A stretch of DNA of 64,000 nt. Origin: Candidatus Gastranaerophilales bacterium (GTDB lineage Bacteria > Cyanobacteriota > Vampirovibrionia > Gastranaerophilales > Gastranaerophilaceae). The notes under the pieces were generated by a model. That model was not told where the DNA came from. It did not search any database and saw only the letters and a program-made list of their open reading frames with translations. Of the stretch, positions 36,500 to 44,273 are shown piece by piece (the first letter of the stretch is position 1; each line of letters starts with the position of its first letter). Made by a program: the position numbers and the translations under genes. Where the stretch lies: contig CALVBW010000025.1 in NCBI GenBank assembly GCA_944325945.1, forward strand, positions 1-64,000, in the 5' to 3' direction.

Positions 36500-37909
36500 T
36501 TAATCTATCTTGAGCCTGTAATTTTTGACAAAATCGACGGCATCAGCTTTTGTCATGACAATTCCGTCGGATTGTGCATCATGGAGAGCACTCATAATTT
36601 CACCGAGCAAAGGCGAAGGTTTTATTTTAAGAATTTTCATAACCTGATTGCCGTCTAACAATTTTGGCAAAGGTTTAAGCGTATTTCTAACAGACAAATA
36701 GAAATCCGCAAGCTTTTTCAGCGATGAAATATTATTTTCAACAATATCGTCAGTAATTTCCGGTCCTCTTGCCGAAAGTCTGTCCGCCATTGCAAGAACT
36801 ATATTATCAATAGAATTGTCGCCCATTTTTCTGACAAAACGCAGCATAATTTTGTCGGTCACAATAGGACTGCACATAACATGAGACGGATAAATATGAT
36901 TTTTTATCATTAAGGAAATATAATCTGACTGTTTATTTGAAAAATGCATATCCTTTAAAATTTTCAAAGCCATTTTAGCACCGGTGTCATCGTGCTTAAT
37001 AAATCTGTGGCGGCCTGTATCTGGTTCTATAGTCCAGGTAGAAAACTTTCCGATATCGTGTAAAAATCCTGCGAGTTTCAAATGCGCAATTCTGGGGAAA
37101 CCGCCAAATGCAATTTCTTCAAGATGTTCCTTAACCTCAATCGGAGCCGAATGATAAATTTCATTTATCTGCCTGACTGTTTCAACTGAATGATGGAACA
37201 AGTCAAGATGATGATGAGAATTAGGCGGGACTTTTTTAACGTCAGACATAACAGGAAAAATTTCTTCCAAAAAACCTGCATCGTCCATTGCTAACAGCGC
37301 CTGATGTGCATAATTTCCGCCGAAAAGTTTTACAATTTCATAAATTACACGTTCAAATGCTGGTTTATGAATAAGCTTTTTGTGTTTTTCGACAATTTCA
37401 GTTAATTCAGGCACCACCTCAAAACCCAAAGTTGCCTGAAACCTGTAAATTCTCAAAAGCCGCAATGGATCATCAATAAAATTTTGTTCAGAAATATAAT
37501 TAATTTTCTTGTTTTTTATATCATTCAAACCGCCCGTCAAATCAACAATTTCACCGGTCTTGATATTTACGGCGACCGCATTAATCGTCAAATCGCGTCG
37601 CTTAATATCCGCTTCAAGCGAATTTCCAACGGGGTTTGTTATATCAAGATAATTCAATTTATCCTTAAACACGAGACGGTAAATCTTGTTGACTTCGTCA
37701 AGCGGAACAAAGGTTGCGTTGAATTTTTCTGCCAACTTTTGCGAAAACGTGCGGGCATCTTCATTGCACACGATTAAATCACGATCATATGTAATTTTAC
37801 CAAGCAAAAAATCCCTGACAGCACCGCCCACCAGATATATTTCAGCATCAAATTCAGCTGCAATAGTATTTAAAATTTCATCATTTTTAATTTTTTCCGC
37901 TAAATTCAT
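36500..37909 (-). CDS. cca: tRNA nucleotidyltransferase / poly(A) polymerase family with HD domain
   Basis: This 469-residue enzyme adds CCA, or only part of it, to tRNA 3' ends. The nucleotidyltransferase core is IYLVGGAVRDFLLG (about 25-38) followed by YDRDLIV with the metal-binding D-x-D. RRDLTINAVAV and DPLRLLRIYRFQATL follow (about 108-162). An HD phosphohydrolase domain is present near 278-290 (FLHDIGKFSTW) with HDDTGA. In deep-branching bacteria CCA- and A-adding roles can be split between two such enzymes; this cannot be decided here. It overlaps the end of rsmE by 23 bases. Confidence 0.9.
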   Translation of the reverse strand: MNLAEKIKNDEILNTIAAEFDAEIYLVGGAVRDFLLGKITYDRDLIVCNEDARTFSQKLAEKFNATFVPLDEVNKIYRLVFKDKLNYLDITNPVGNSLEADIKRRDLTINAVAVNIKTGEIVDLTGGLNDIKNKKINYISEQNFIDDPLRLLRIYRFQATLGFEVVPELTEIVEKHKKLIHKPAFERVIYEIVKLFGGNYAHQALLAMDDAGFLEEIFPVMSDVKKVPPNSHHHLDLFHHSVETVRQINEIYHSAPIEVKEHLEEIAFGGFPRIAHLKLAGFLHDIGKFSTWTIEPDTGRHRFIKHDDTGAKMALKILKDMHFSNKQSDYISLMIKNHIYPSHVMCSPIVTDKIMLRFVRKMGDNSIDNIVLAMADRLSARGPEITDDIVENNISSLKKLADFYLSVRNTLKPLPKLLDGNQVMKILKIKPSPLLGEIMSALHDAQSDGIVMTKADAVDFVKNYRLKID

Positions 37910-38612
37910 AAATTATATTCCCGAGTGCAACGGTAACAGCCGTTTCTGCTTTCAAAATAAGGTTACCTAACGTAAGCATATCACATTTTTTATCTTCAAA
38001 AAGCTTGAATTCTCTGTCGGAAAATCCACCCTCAGGACCGATTATTACAAGGACGTCGTCCCCTTTTTTAACAGGCTGAATATCACGAAGAGTTTTTGTT
38101 GCAATCCGCTCGCAAAAAACGATTACTCTTGAAAATTTTCCAATCAGATTTACAAGTGTTTCCGGCTCAAAACATGACGGAATATCAGCTCTTTCACATT
38201 GTTTTGAAGCCTGATACATAATTTTTTGCCACTTGTCTATTTTCTTTTTAATAACCTCATCGCTAAGAGCGCAATTGTCAGTCCTAACCGGATAAATTCC
38301 TTTGACCCCGAGTTCTGTAGCTTTTTCAACGACAAAGGACTGCGCGTCACTTCTGAGCGGACTCTGCGCCAGATATAATCCAAAATCCAGGCTTCTAAAA
38401 GACTTGTAACTATTTTCAATTTTAACTGTAACCTCACTTGATGTAACTTTTTCAACAACAGTTTCGTATTGAATTTGTTTTTCGTCAATTAAAAGCAGTT
38501 TTTCGCCTTTTCTGATACGCAAAGACTTAGCGATATGATTGTAATTTTCCTTATCGTTTATGACGATGTAATCATTGTGAACATTATTTGAAGATATAAA
38601 AAAGTGTGGCAT
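37887..38612 (-). CDS. rsmE: 16S rRNA m3U1498 methyltransferase
   Basis: This 241-residue SPOUT-fold methyltransferase methylates U1498 of 16S rRNA using SAM. The N-terminal PUA-like part is HIAKSLRIRKGEKLLLID. The knot region shows VIIGPEGGFSDREFKLFE (about 180-197) and LGNLILKAETAVTVALG (about 206-222), both diagnostic. ATG 38612 (MPHFFI) is chosen; the frame continues to a TTG at 38630. There is no ribosome site. TATTAT (38619-38624) ends six bases before the ATG, again fitting a leaderless start, but no good -35 is seen. Confidence 0.93.
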   Translation of the reverse strand: MPHFFISSNNVHNDYIVINDKENYNHIAKSLRIRKGEKLLLIDEKQIQYETVVEKVTSSEVTVKIENSYKSFRSLDFGLYLAQSPLRSDAQSFVVEKATELGVKGIYPVRTDNCALSDEVIKKKIDKWQKIMYQASKQCERADIPSCFEPETLVNLIGKFSRVIVFCERIATKTLRDIQPVKKGDDVLVIIGPEGGFSDREFKLFEDKKCDMLTLGNLILKAETAVTVALGNIIYEFSGKN

Positions 38613-38713
38613 ACAAAAATAATACAACAAAATTGTTAAATTTTATATTATAATATGGTAAATATTTTTGTGTTGTAGTATTATATAAGTAGTAGAAAAA
38701 TGGGATATGAAAA

Positions 38714-39778
38714 ATGGATAATGAAAAAGTAATCGGAATACCCAGAGCAATGTCATTTTATAACAATTACCCTTTTTATTACGGATTTTTCACTGATTTG
38801 GGTATCAAAATAGTTTTATCGGATGTGACCACAAAACAAACCATGTCAAGCGGTTCAGCACTTGTTGTAACTGAAACATGCCTTCCGATTAAAATATATA
38901 TAGGACACATATTGAATTTGATTGATAAAGGTATTGATAAAATTTTCGTACCGTCAATCCAATCAATTGCGCCGAAAATTTATAACTGTTCAAAAATCAG
39001 AGGTCTGCCGGACTTGGTCAGAAATGTGGTAAAACGCGATTTTACAATGGTTGAGGCAACTCTTGACAAATCAGAAAAAGGACACGGACTTTATGAATTT
39101 CTGGCAGAAATGGCAAAATCCTTCGGGATTACTGACGAAAAAATTATTAAAAAAGCCTCAAAAGCCGGATGGCGCTGCTATAATAACTTTCACATCATGT
39201 CAAAATCAGGTATGAGCTATAAAAAAGCATTAAATTATGCACTTCAAGGAAAAGTTTTCATTGAAAACCAGACAAAAGAGTATCCTATATCAATTGCACT
39301 TGTTTCACACGGTTACAACATTTATGATGACAGAGCCTGTATGAAAATATTTGATAAACTTGAGGCAATGGATGTAAAAGTTTACACATCACTTCAATTA
39401 TCGAACGAGCAATTGGATGACGGTATTGCATCACTCGGAAACGAGCAGTACTGGGCAAATGAATATGATATGACAGGTAGCGCAGGACATTACCTGAAAG
39501 ACAATAAAATCGACGGTATAATAACGCTTACCGCATTCGGCTGCGGACCTGATTCTTTAATGGTTGAAAGGATTACAAGAAAGGCTAAAAGATTCAATAA
39601 ACCTTTATTAAACCTTACAATTGACGAACATACAGGTGAAGCCGGCTTTATAACACGTCTGGAAGCATTTGTTGATATGTTATTCCGTAAAAAACGTGCA
39701 CATATAATTAATAAAATTGAACTTTCAGACGAAAAATCGGAATATATTCCTAACACAAACTTTATTGAAACAAAATAA
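38714..39778 (+). CDS. DUF2229 / COG3580 protein (acyl-CoA dehydratase activase-related)
   Basis: This 354-residue protein opens VIGIPRAMSFYNNYPFYY, with TETCLPIKIYIGHILNL following (about 53-69). This is the pattern of the DUF2229 domain found in large activase-like proteins related to 2-hydroxyacyl-CoA dehydratase activators. It keeps conserved cysteines (C55, and C-G-P in FGCGPDSLMVERI near 276). Those proteins are thought to handle iron-sulfur clusters and ATP-driven electron transfer. Here the domain stands alone, without the ATPase activase part. Function unknown. A terminator follows 25 bases after the stop. Confidence 0.8.
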   Translation: MDNEKVIGIPRAMSFYNNYPFYYGFFTDLGIKIVLSDVTTKQTMSSGSALVVTETCLPIKIYIGHILNLIDKGIDKIFVPSIQSIAPKIYNCSKIRGLPDLVRNVVKRDFTMVEATLDKSEKGHGLYEFLAEMAKSFGITDEKIIKKASKAGWRCYNNFHIMSKSGMSYKKALNYALQGKVFIENQTKEYPISIALVSHGYNIYDDRACMKIFDKLEAMDVKVYTSLQLSNEQLDDGIASLGNEQYWANEYDMTGSAGHYLKDNKIDGIITLTAFGCGPDSLMVERITRKAKRFNKPLLNLTIDEHTGEAGFITRLEAFVDMLFRKKRAHIINKIELSDEKSEYIPNTNFIETK

Positions 39779-39802
39779 GTTTAATAATACTGAGATACAA
39801 AA

Positions 39803-39823
39803 AAGAGTCCTTAAAGGACTCTT
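39803..39823. terminator. Bidirectional terminator
   Basis: The stem AAGAGTCCTT / AAGGACTCTT is flanked by A and T runs of six or more on both sides. It separates the DUF2229 gene (+) from rpsU (-) and can serve both. Confidence 0.85.
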
Positions 39824-39829
39824 TTTTTG

Positions 39830-40003
39830 CTATACTTTTCTTTTTCTAGCGGCTTCTGATTTGCGTTTTCTTTTAACGCTCGGTTTTTCATATCTTTCAC
39901 GTTTTTTAACTTCTGAAAGAATGCCGGCTTTTTGGATTTTTTTCTTAAAACGTCTCAATGCGCTTTCAATTGATTCGTTTTCTCCGACTTTAACTTCTGC
40001 CAT
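39830..40003 (-). CDS. rpsU: 30S ribosomal protein S21
   Basis: This 57-residue basic protein begins [19 protein letters not shown] and continues [20 protein letters not shown], ending in a run of K and R ([14 protein letters not shown]). This is ribosomal protein S21, which helps small-subunit assembly and mRNA start selection. The version is of cyanobacterial type (V[14 protein letters not shown]). It is a single gene with its own promoter (40048-40076) and the ribosome site AAGGTGGTGA. A terminator lies immediately downstream. Easy to miss because of its size. Confidence 0.95.
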   Translation of the reverse strand: MAEVKVGENESIESALRRFKKKIQKAGILSEVKKRERYEKPSVKRKRKSEAARKRKV

Positions 40004-40047
40004 TTATATTTTCACCACCTTTATAAATCTTGTTGGGTACGAAAAAA

Positions 40048-40076
40048 ATTGTATCACAAAAGAATAAAAATAGCAA
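40048..40076 (-). promoter_or_regulatory. Promoter of rpsU
   Basis: On the reverse strand TTGCTA (40071-40076), 17 bases and TACAAT (40048-40053) precede rpsU by 44 bases. It is adjacent to, and divergent from, the pilin-gene promoter. Confidence 0.6.
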
Positions 40077-40104
40077 ATACTATAAAAACCGGACAAAAAA
40101 TTTC

Positions 40105-40133
40105 TTGACAAAAAGCCAAAAATCATATTTAAT
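40105..40133 (+). promoter_or_regulatory. Promoter of the phase-variable pilin gene
   Basis: A consensus -35 TTGACA (40105-40110), a 17-base spacer and TTTAAT (40128-40133) are followed by AAGGAG and an ATG at 40156. These signals sit upstream of the poly-C tract, not next to the pilin reading frame. Confidence 0.6.
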
Positions 40134-40155
40134 AAAAGAAAAAAGGAGAATTGAT

Positions 40156-40212
40156 ATGTTGAAAAAGGTTGTACAAAAAGCGGTTCAGATAGTCGCCCCC
40201 CCCCGAAATTAG
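40156..40212 (+). CDS. Truncated leader ORF that stops after the poly-C tract
   Basis: The ATG at 40156 has an excellent ribosome site (AAAAGGAG) and promoter. As read here it encodes only MLKKVVQKAVQIVAPPRN, ending at TAG 40210-40212, just after nine C (40196-40204). If one C were gained or two lost, the frame would continue without a stop into the pilin ORF to 41210, giving a 351-residue product. The short peptide is therefore best read as the off state of a longer gene, or as the result of a base-count error in the tract. Confidence 0.65.
   Translation: MLKKVVQKAVQIVAPPRN
40196..40204 (+). repeat. Homopolymeric C tract (9 C)
   Basis: Nine consecutive C lie within a coding start, in a low-GC genome where such a run is rare. 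Changing the tract by one base switches the downstream reading frame. Slipped-strand mispairing at such tracts is a known cause of phase variation of surface structures; sequencing or assembly error is the alternative. Confidence 0.85.
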
Positions 40213-40248
40213 CTCAGGACTTAAATTTTAAGGATTTTAACTTTACAG

Positions 40249-40316
40249 GTCATCCTGAAATGTTAGCCGAAGGATCTCAAAAAATTAATGAGATGCTGAA
40301 ACAAGTTCAGCATGAC
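40249..40316 (+). repeat. Inverted-repeat element inside the pilin leader region
   Basis: GTCATCCTGAA (40249-40259) is matched by its near-perfect inverse TTCAGCATGAC (40306-40316). An inner stem TGCTGAA/TTCAGCA lies at 40294-40312. The 18-base core AAACAAGTTCAG[CG]ATGAC recurs at 59707-59724. It is translated as part of the leader here (MLKQVQHDK). It looks like a dispersed small palindromic repeat. Confidence 0.6.
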
Positions 40317-41210
40317 AAAAATTTTGGTTCGCTTTGTAAAGTTCTGAATGACAGTAATACCTTCTCTCGCCCCTTGGAAAGAGGGATAAAGGGAGAGGGG
40401 CAAGGCTGTAACAAAACCGTGAGCGAAGCTCACAGAAAATTCTTAGTGCCTTACTGCCTTAGTAACTTAGTATCTTCTAAAAAACCCGCATTCACACTCG
40501 CTGAAGTCTTGATAACCCTCGGCATTATCGGCATAGTGGCTGCTATGACAATCCCGACGTTGATTTCAAATTACAAAGAAAAAGAACTTGTTACAAAAGC
40601 CAAAAAAGCGTTGTCGCAGATTAACAATGCTGTTGATATGGCACGTGCAGAAAATAGTTACGGGGATAATTCAATTTTGTTTAATTCCAATAGTTCAACA
40701 GACGAAGTTATGAAAGCTTTTGCTAAATATTTTAAAGTTCAGGAAATATGCGTAGCAAGCGACAGTGGCTGCGGTGGATATTATTCAATCAAAGCAGCAA
40801 AACCATTCTCAGGTGATGGAGAGACATATAGCTCTGCAGCAACAACTTCATGGAGACCACGATTTTTAACTATGGATGGGGTTTTAATATGTGTTCAAAA
40901 ACTTATTGATGGCTGCGAACAGATCACGACTAATACAAAATTTGATGAAAACGGAATGCCTGAAAAAGATGAACAAGGTAATACTGTAACGTATGACCAA
41001 TTAGTACGAGCCTGTGCAAGCATACTTGTCGATACTAACGGCAAAAGTGAACCTAATCAGCTGGGCAGAGATGCATTTACACTGGTTATTGACAGGGACA
41101 ATATACGTTCGGACAAAACACAATGGGGCGGTGATATGCATGGTGTAGTCAGAACCGGAAAGTTATATGATACAGTTGACTATACTATTGGCGGTGCCGT
41201 TGAAGATTAA
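40260..41210 (+). CDS. Type IV pilin-like protein (prepilin N-terminal motif)
   Basis: The frame shows a prepilin motif KKPA|FTLAEVLITL at 40479-40520: F+1 and E+5 are present, followed by the hydrophobic helix LGIIGIVAAMTIPTLI. The mature part is about 240 residues, with paired cysteines (CVASDSGCGG, CVQKLIDGCEQ, CASI). It would be cut by prepilin peptidase and assembled into a pilus or pseudopilus. The start is uncertain. The first ATG in frame is 40260, without a ribosome site. A GTG at 40446 would give a normal 15-residue leader. The real promoter and ribosome site serve the ATG at 40156, one frame off because of the C tract. No other pilus gene is nearby. Confidence 0.75.
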   Translation: MLAEGSQKINEMLKQVQHDKNFGSLCKVLNDSNTFSRPLERGIKGEGQGCNKTVSEAHRKFLVPYCLSNLVSSKKPAFTLAEVLITLGIIGIVAAMTIPTLISNYKEKELVTKAKKALSQINNAVDMARAENSYGDNSILFNSNSSTDEVMKAFAKYFKVQEICVASDSGCGGYYSIKAAKPFSGDGETYSSAATTSWRPRFLTMDGVLICVQKLIDGCEQITTNTKFDENGMPEKDEQGNTVTYDQLVRACASILVDTNGKSEPNQLGRDAFTLVIDRDNIRSDKTQWGGDMHGVVRTGKLYDTVDYTIGGAVED

Positions 41211-41225
41211 TTTACTAACAGATCG

Positions 41226-41251
41226 TATGTCGGCATTACTATGCCGACATA
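41226..41251 (+). terminator. Hairpin after the pilin gene
   Basis: An 11-bp stem TATGTCGGCAT / ATGCCGACATA has a TACT loop but no T tract. A second imperfect hairpin follows (41254-41275, GGCT AAA AGCC core). It could end transcription, stabilise the mRNA, or be a repeat element. The next gene is convergent. Confidence 0.5.
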
Positions 41252-41302
41252 TTGTAGGTTGGCTAAAAGCCCTACCCGCATAAAACCAAAAATATTCAGC
41301 CA

Positions 41303-44266
41303 CTATGCCGAAAGCGTAAAGATATTGTAAATTTCCTCGTCCGAAAGCTCTGTAATAATCTTTTCGCCTTCGTAAACAGCTAAATCGGCAAGCTCTTTTT
41401 TAGATTTCAGCATTTCGTCGATTTTTTCTTCAAAAGTTCCGAGCGTAATCATCCTGTGTACAAGAACATTCTTATCCTGTCCGATACGATAGGTTCTGTC
41501 AGTTGCCTGATCTTCAACCGCGGGGTTCCACCACAGGTCATAATGAATTACATTCGTCGCGCTTGTCAGGTTAAGCCCTGTACCTCCCGCCTTCAACGAT
41601 AGGATCATAAGCTTTGTATCATCATCATTCTGGAATTTGTCAATCAACTGTTCCCGTTGCGGAACTGTTAATGAACCGTGGAAGAAAAGAGGTTCAGTAT
41701 TGCATTCCTGCGCAAGAACTTTTGTCAGGATATCGCCCATTTCCTTATACTGGGTAAAAATAAGCGTTTTTTCATTATTCTCGAGAATTGTTTGGACAGT
41801 TGATACGCATTTTTCCATTTTGCCGGAAAGTTCTTTACCCATTTCACCTGATTTTAGGAATTGATAAGGGTGGTTACAGATTTGTTTAAGTGCGGTAATA
41901 AGTTTGAAAATATTACCGCGTCTGTTAATACCCGTAAACCCGCTTATCTTATCCATCATTTCATTAAGAGTTTTTTCATACAGAACAGCCTGCGGTTTTG
42001 TGAGATAGCAGTATTCATTGAGTACCATTTTTTCAGGTAAATCTGTAATTACGTGCTTATCTGTTTTCAATCTTCTCAAAACAAACGGCGATACTGACAT
42101 CTTTAATTTTGCAGCGCGGGAAGTTTCTTTAAATCTTTCAATAGGTATTGCATAACTTTTCTGGAAATCTTTCAAAGAGCCCAAATATCCCTTATTGATG
42201 AAGTCAAATATACTCCACAATTCAGTTAATCTGTTTTCGACAGGTGTACCTGTCATAGCGATTTTGATATCGGATTTAAGCATTTTGATAGCGAGAGTCT
42301 GCGCCGTATCAGGGTTTTTAATATTCTGGGCTTCATCCACAATAATCATACCCCAGCTTTGTTTTTTCAACTCCTCAACATCAATTCTCATAATCGCGTA
42401 AGTTGTCAAAATCACATCATGCTTAACGTCAAGCTTTCTCTCTGCTCCGTGATACACAACAGCATCTAAAGTCGGAGCAAACATCTGGAGTTCCTTCATC
42501 CAGTTACCCATCAGGGTCGTCGGACAAATTACAAGAACAGGCTTTGTAAGCGATTTTTCTTCTTTTAATTTCAAAATAAGACTTATAACCTGAATAGTTT
42601 TACCAAGCCCCATATCGTCTGCCATACATGCGCCAAATCCCTTTGAAACATTGGTCCAGAGCCATTTCAAACCGACCTGTTGATAAGGTCTTAATTCTCC
42701 GTTCAAAGTTTTCGGCACAGTAACTTCGACAGGCTTTGTAAAATCTTTTATAACACGGGCAAACGCATCGTCGTAATCAAAATCATATTCGTCAATCTGT
42801 CCTGACATTGCGGCGTGGATTAACTCCATACGGGACATTGATTTGAGGTTAGCCTTTGCAACCTGCTCAAAAATCTTTTTGCTTTCTTCCTTATCCACAA
42901 GCACGTATTTATTTTTGTATTTGATAAGTCCCGTGCTGTTTTCAACCATTTTATTGAATTCTTCAAGCGAAATTTTATCGTTACCGATTGCAATTTCGTA
43001 AGAAAAGTCTAAAATATCGTCGAGTGAAATTTTACCCGAATTATTGCTGTTAAATATATCCGCAAGATCTGCAGAACGTGATGCCTTAACCTTAGCATTA
43101 ATTGAAGCCCTCGGCACAACAACATTAACCAGCTCATCAGGCAAAACAACATCAATCTGAGCTTTTTGAAGATAATAAGCAGTCTGGGTAATAATTTTAT
43201 AAACCTCGTTAAGGTTTAAATCGAGCGCAAGTTTTTCCTCATCTTCAAACAACTCCTCAAGTTCCGGCATATAACGGAGCGCATAGTTTAATTGTTTTTC
43301 CACAATTCTTGAAATATCCGATGAATTTGCACCGAAAACTTCCTCATCAGTATAAAGCTTATCAATCAAAACACTCTCATCAGTTTTGCGGTTTTTGATA
43401 TAAACTTTAAGTCTGAAAAGTTCATCTTCAATTTTTTCAATCTTGAAGAACGGAATTACGTCGTATTTACCGAGGTAAAGCTCGTCAAACCACTGCGCAA
43501 AATTCTCCGCCAAATCCTGACCTTTCATCACAGAACGCTGTTCAAGGTCTTTTATCATATAAGTGCCGGATTTAACATCTTTGAATCTGTATGCTTTTAT
43601 GCCCAAGAATTTATATAATACATAATTGAGATAATTATATATAAATTCATAGACAAAATTTTTGGGTTTTTCACCTTTTATAAAAAGATTTTCCGGCATA
43701 TTTTCTTCAAACTGGTTGACAATTCTTGCAAGCTGCTGGTTGGAAATTATAGGCTCATAAACAATCCTGAACATTTGACCGTGACGCTTAACCGTCGGGA
43801 TGAAATACAATTTTTCAATCAATTTCATCACAAAATAGGTCAATTTGTTCATATAGACAAAAGTCGGCGTCAAAGATTCAATGTCAACAATATTCCCGAA
43901 ACCGCCGAAATAATCCAATACGACATCCAGAGCTAACGCATATCCGACATCCTTGCCCAGTACCTGAGAATTAAAGCGGAATAACGAACCTTTTGATTTC
44001 AAATAATACTGAAAATTATTTGTCGGAGTTACGAAAAATGAAAGCTTATCATTTTCATTAACCAGAAAGAAATTTGTATTTCTTGCGGGAGTATACGGAC
44101 TCAAAAATACACCGGCAAATTCATCTTCAACAATCTGATAAATCATACTCAAGGTATAACGGAAATCCTTGTTCTTAAACCCTTCGGGGTTTTCGCTAAG
44201 GTTAAAGAACAATTCATCCACGTTATTCTTTTTAAATGAAAAATCAATATCCCAGTTGTCTGCCAT
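41303..44266 (-). CDS. SNF2-family DNA-dependent ATPase / helicase
   Basis: This 987-residue protein has a C-terminal SNF2 engine. The Walker A box ADDMGLGKTIQVISL lies near residue 552, DEAQ-type motif II VDEAQNIKNP near 645, and TGTPVENRLTELWSIFDF near 680. The second RecA half shows SLKAGGTGLNLTSATNV and DQATDRTYRIGQ. The first 490 residues are a lineage-variable region without a recognised zinc finger. Bacterial SNF2 proteins of this type remodel DNA-protein complexes or recycle RNA polymerase; the exact target is unknown. It lies seven bases downstream of gpmI. AGGAAA precedes the ATG. Confidence 0.9.
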   Translation of the reverse strand: MADNWDIDFSFKKNNVDELFFNLSENPEGFKNKDFRYTLSMIYQIVEDEFAGVFLSPYTPARNTNFFLVNENDKLSFFVTPTNNFQYYLKSKGSLFRFNSQVLGKDVGYALALDVVLDYFGGFGNIVDIESLTPTFVYMNKLTYFVMKLIEKLYFIPTVKRHGQMFRIVYEPIISNQQLARIVNQFEENMPENLFIKGEKPKNFVYEFIYNYLNYVLYKFLGIKAYRFKDVKSGTYMIKDLEQRSVMKGQDLAENFAQWFDELYLGKYDVIPFFKIEKIEDELFRLKVYIKNRKTDESVLIDKLYTDEEVFGANSSDISRIVEKQLNYALRYMPELEELFEDEEKLALDLNLNEVYKIITQTAYYLQKAQIDVVLPDELVNVVVPRASINAKVKASRSADLADIFNSNNSGKISLDDILDFSYEIAIGNDKISLEEFNKMVENSTGLIKYKNKYVLVDKEESKKIFEQVAKANLKSMSRMELIHAAMSGQIDEYDFDYDDAFARVIKDFTKPVEVTVPKTLNGELRPYQQVGLKWLWTNVSKGFGACMADDMGLGKTIQVISLILKLKEEKSLTKPVLVICPTTLMGNWMKELQMFAPTLDAVVYHGAERKLDVKHDVILTTYAIMRIDVEELKKQSWGMIIVDEAQNIKNPDTAQTLAIKMLKSDIKIAMTGTPVENRLTELWSIFDFINKGYLGSLKDFQKSYAIPIERFKETSRAAKLKMSVSPFVLRRLKTDKHVITDLPEKMVLNEYCYLTKPQAVLYEKTLNEMMDKISGFTGINRRGNIFKLITALKQICNHPYQFLKSGEMGKELSGKMEKCVSTVQTILENNEKTLIFTQYKEMGDILTKVLAQECNTEPLFFHGSLTVPQREQLIDKFQNDDDTKLMILSLKAGGTGLNLTSATNVIHYDLWWNPAVEDQATDRTYRIGQDKNVLVHRMITLGTFEEKIDEMLKSKKELADLAVYEGEKIITELSDEEIYNIFTLSA

Positions 44267-44273
44267 AAATTTC

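Noticed and set aside
40196-40204. Poly-C tract considered only as a sequencing error
   Set aside because: It remains possible. However, the strong promoter, ribosome site and uninterrupted alternate frame fit a real switch equally well, so it is kept as a finding with this caveat.
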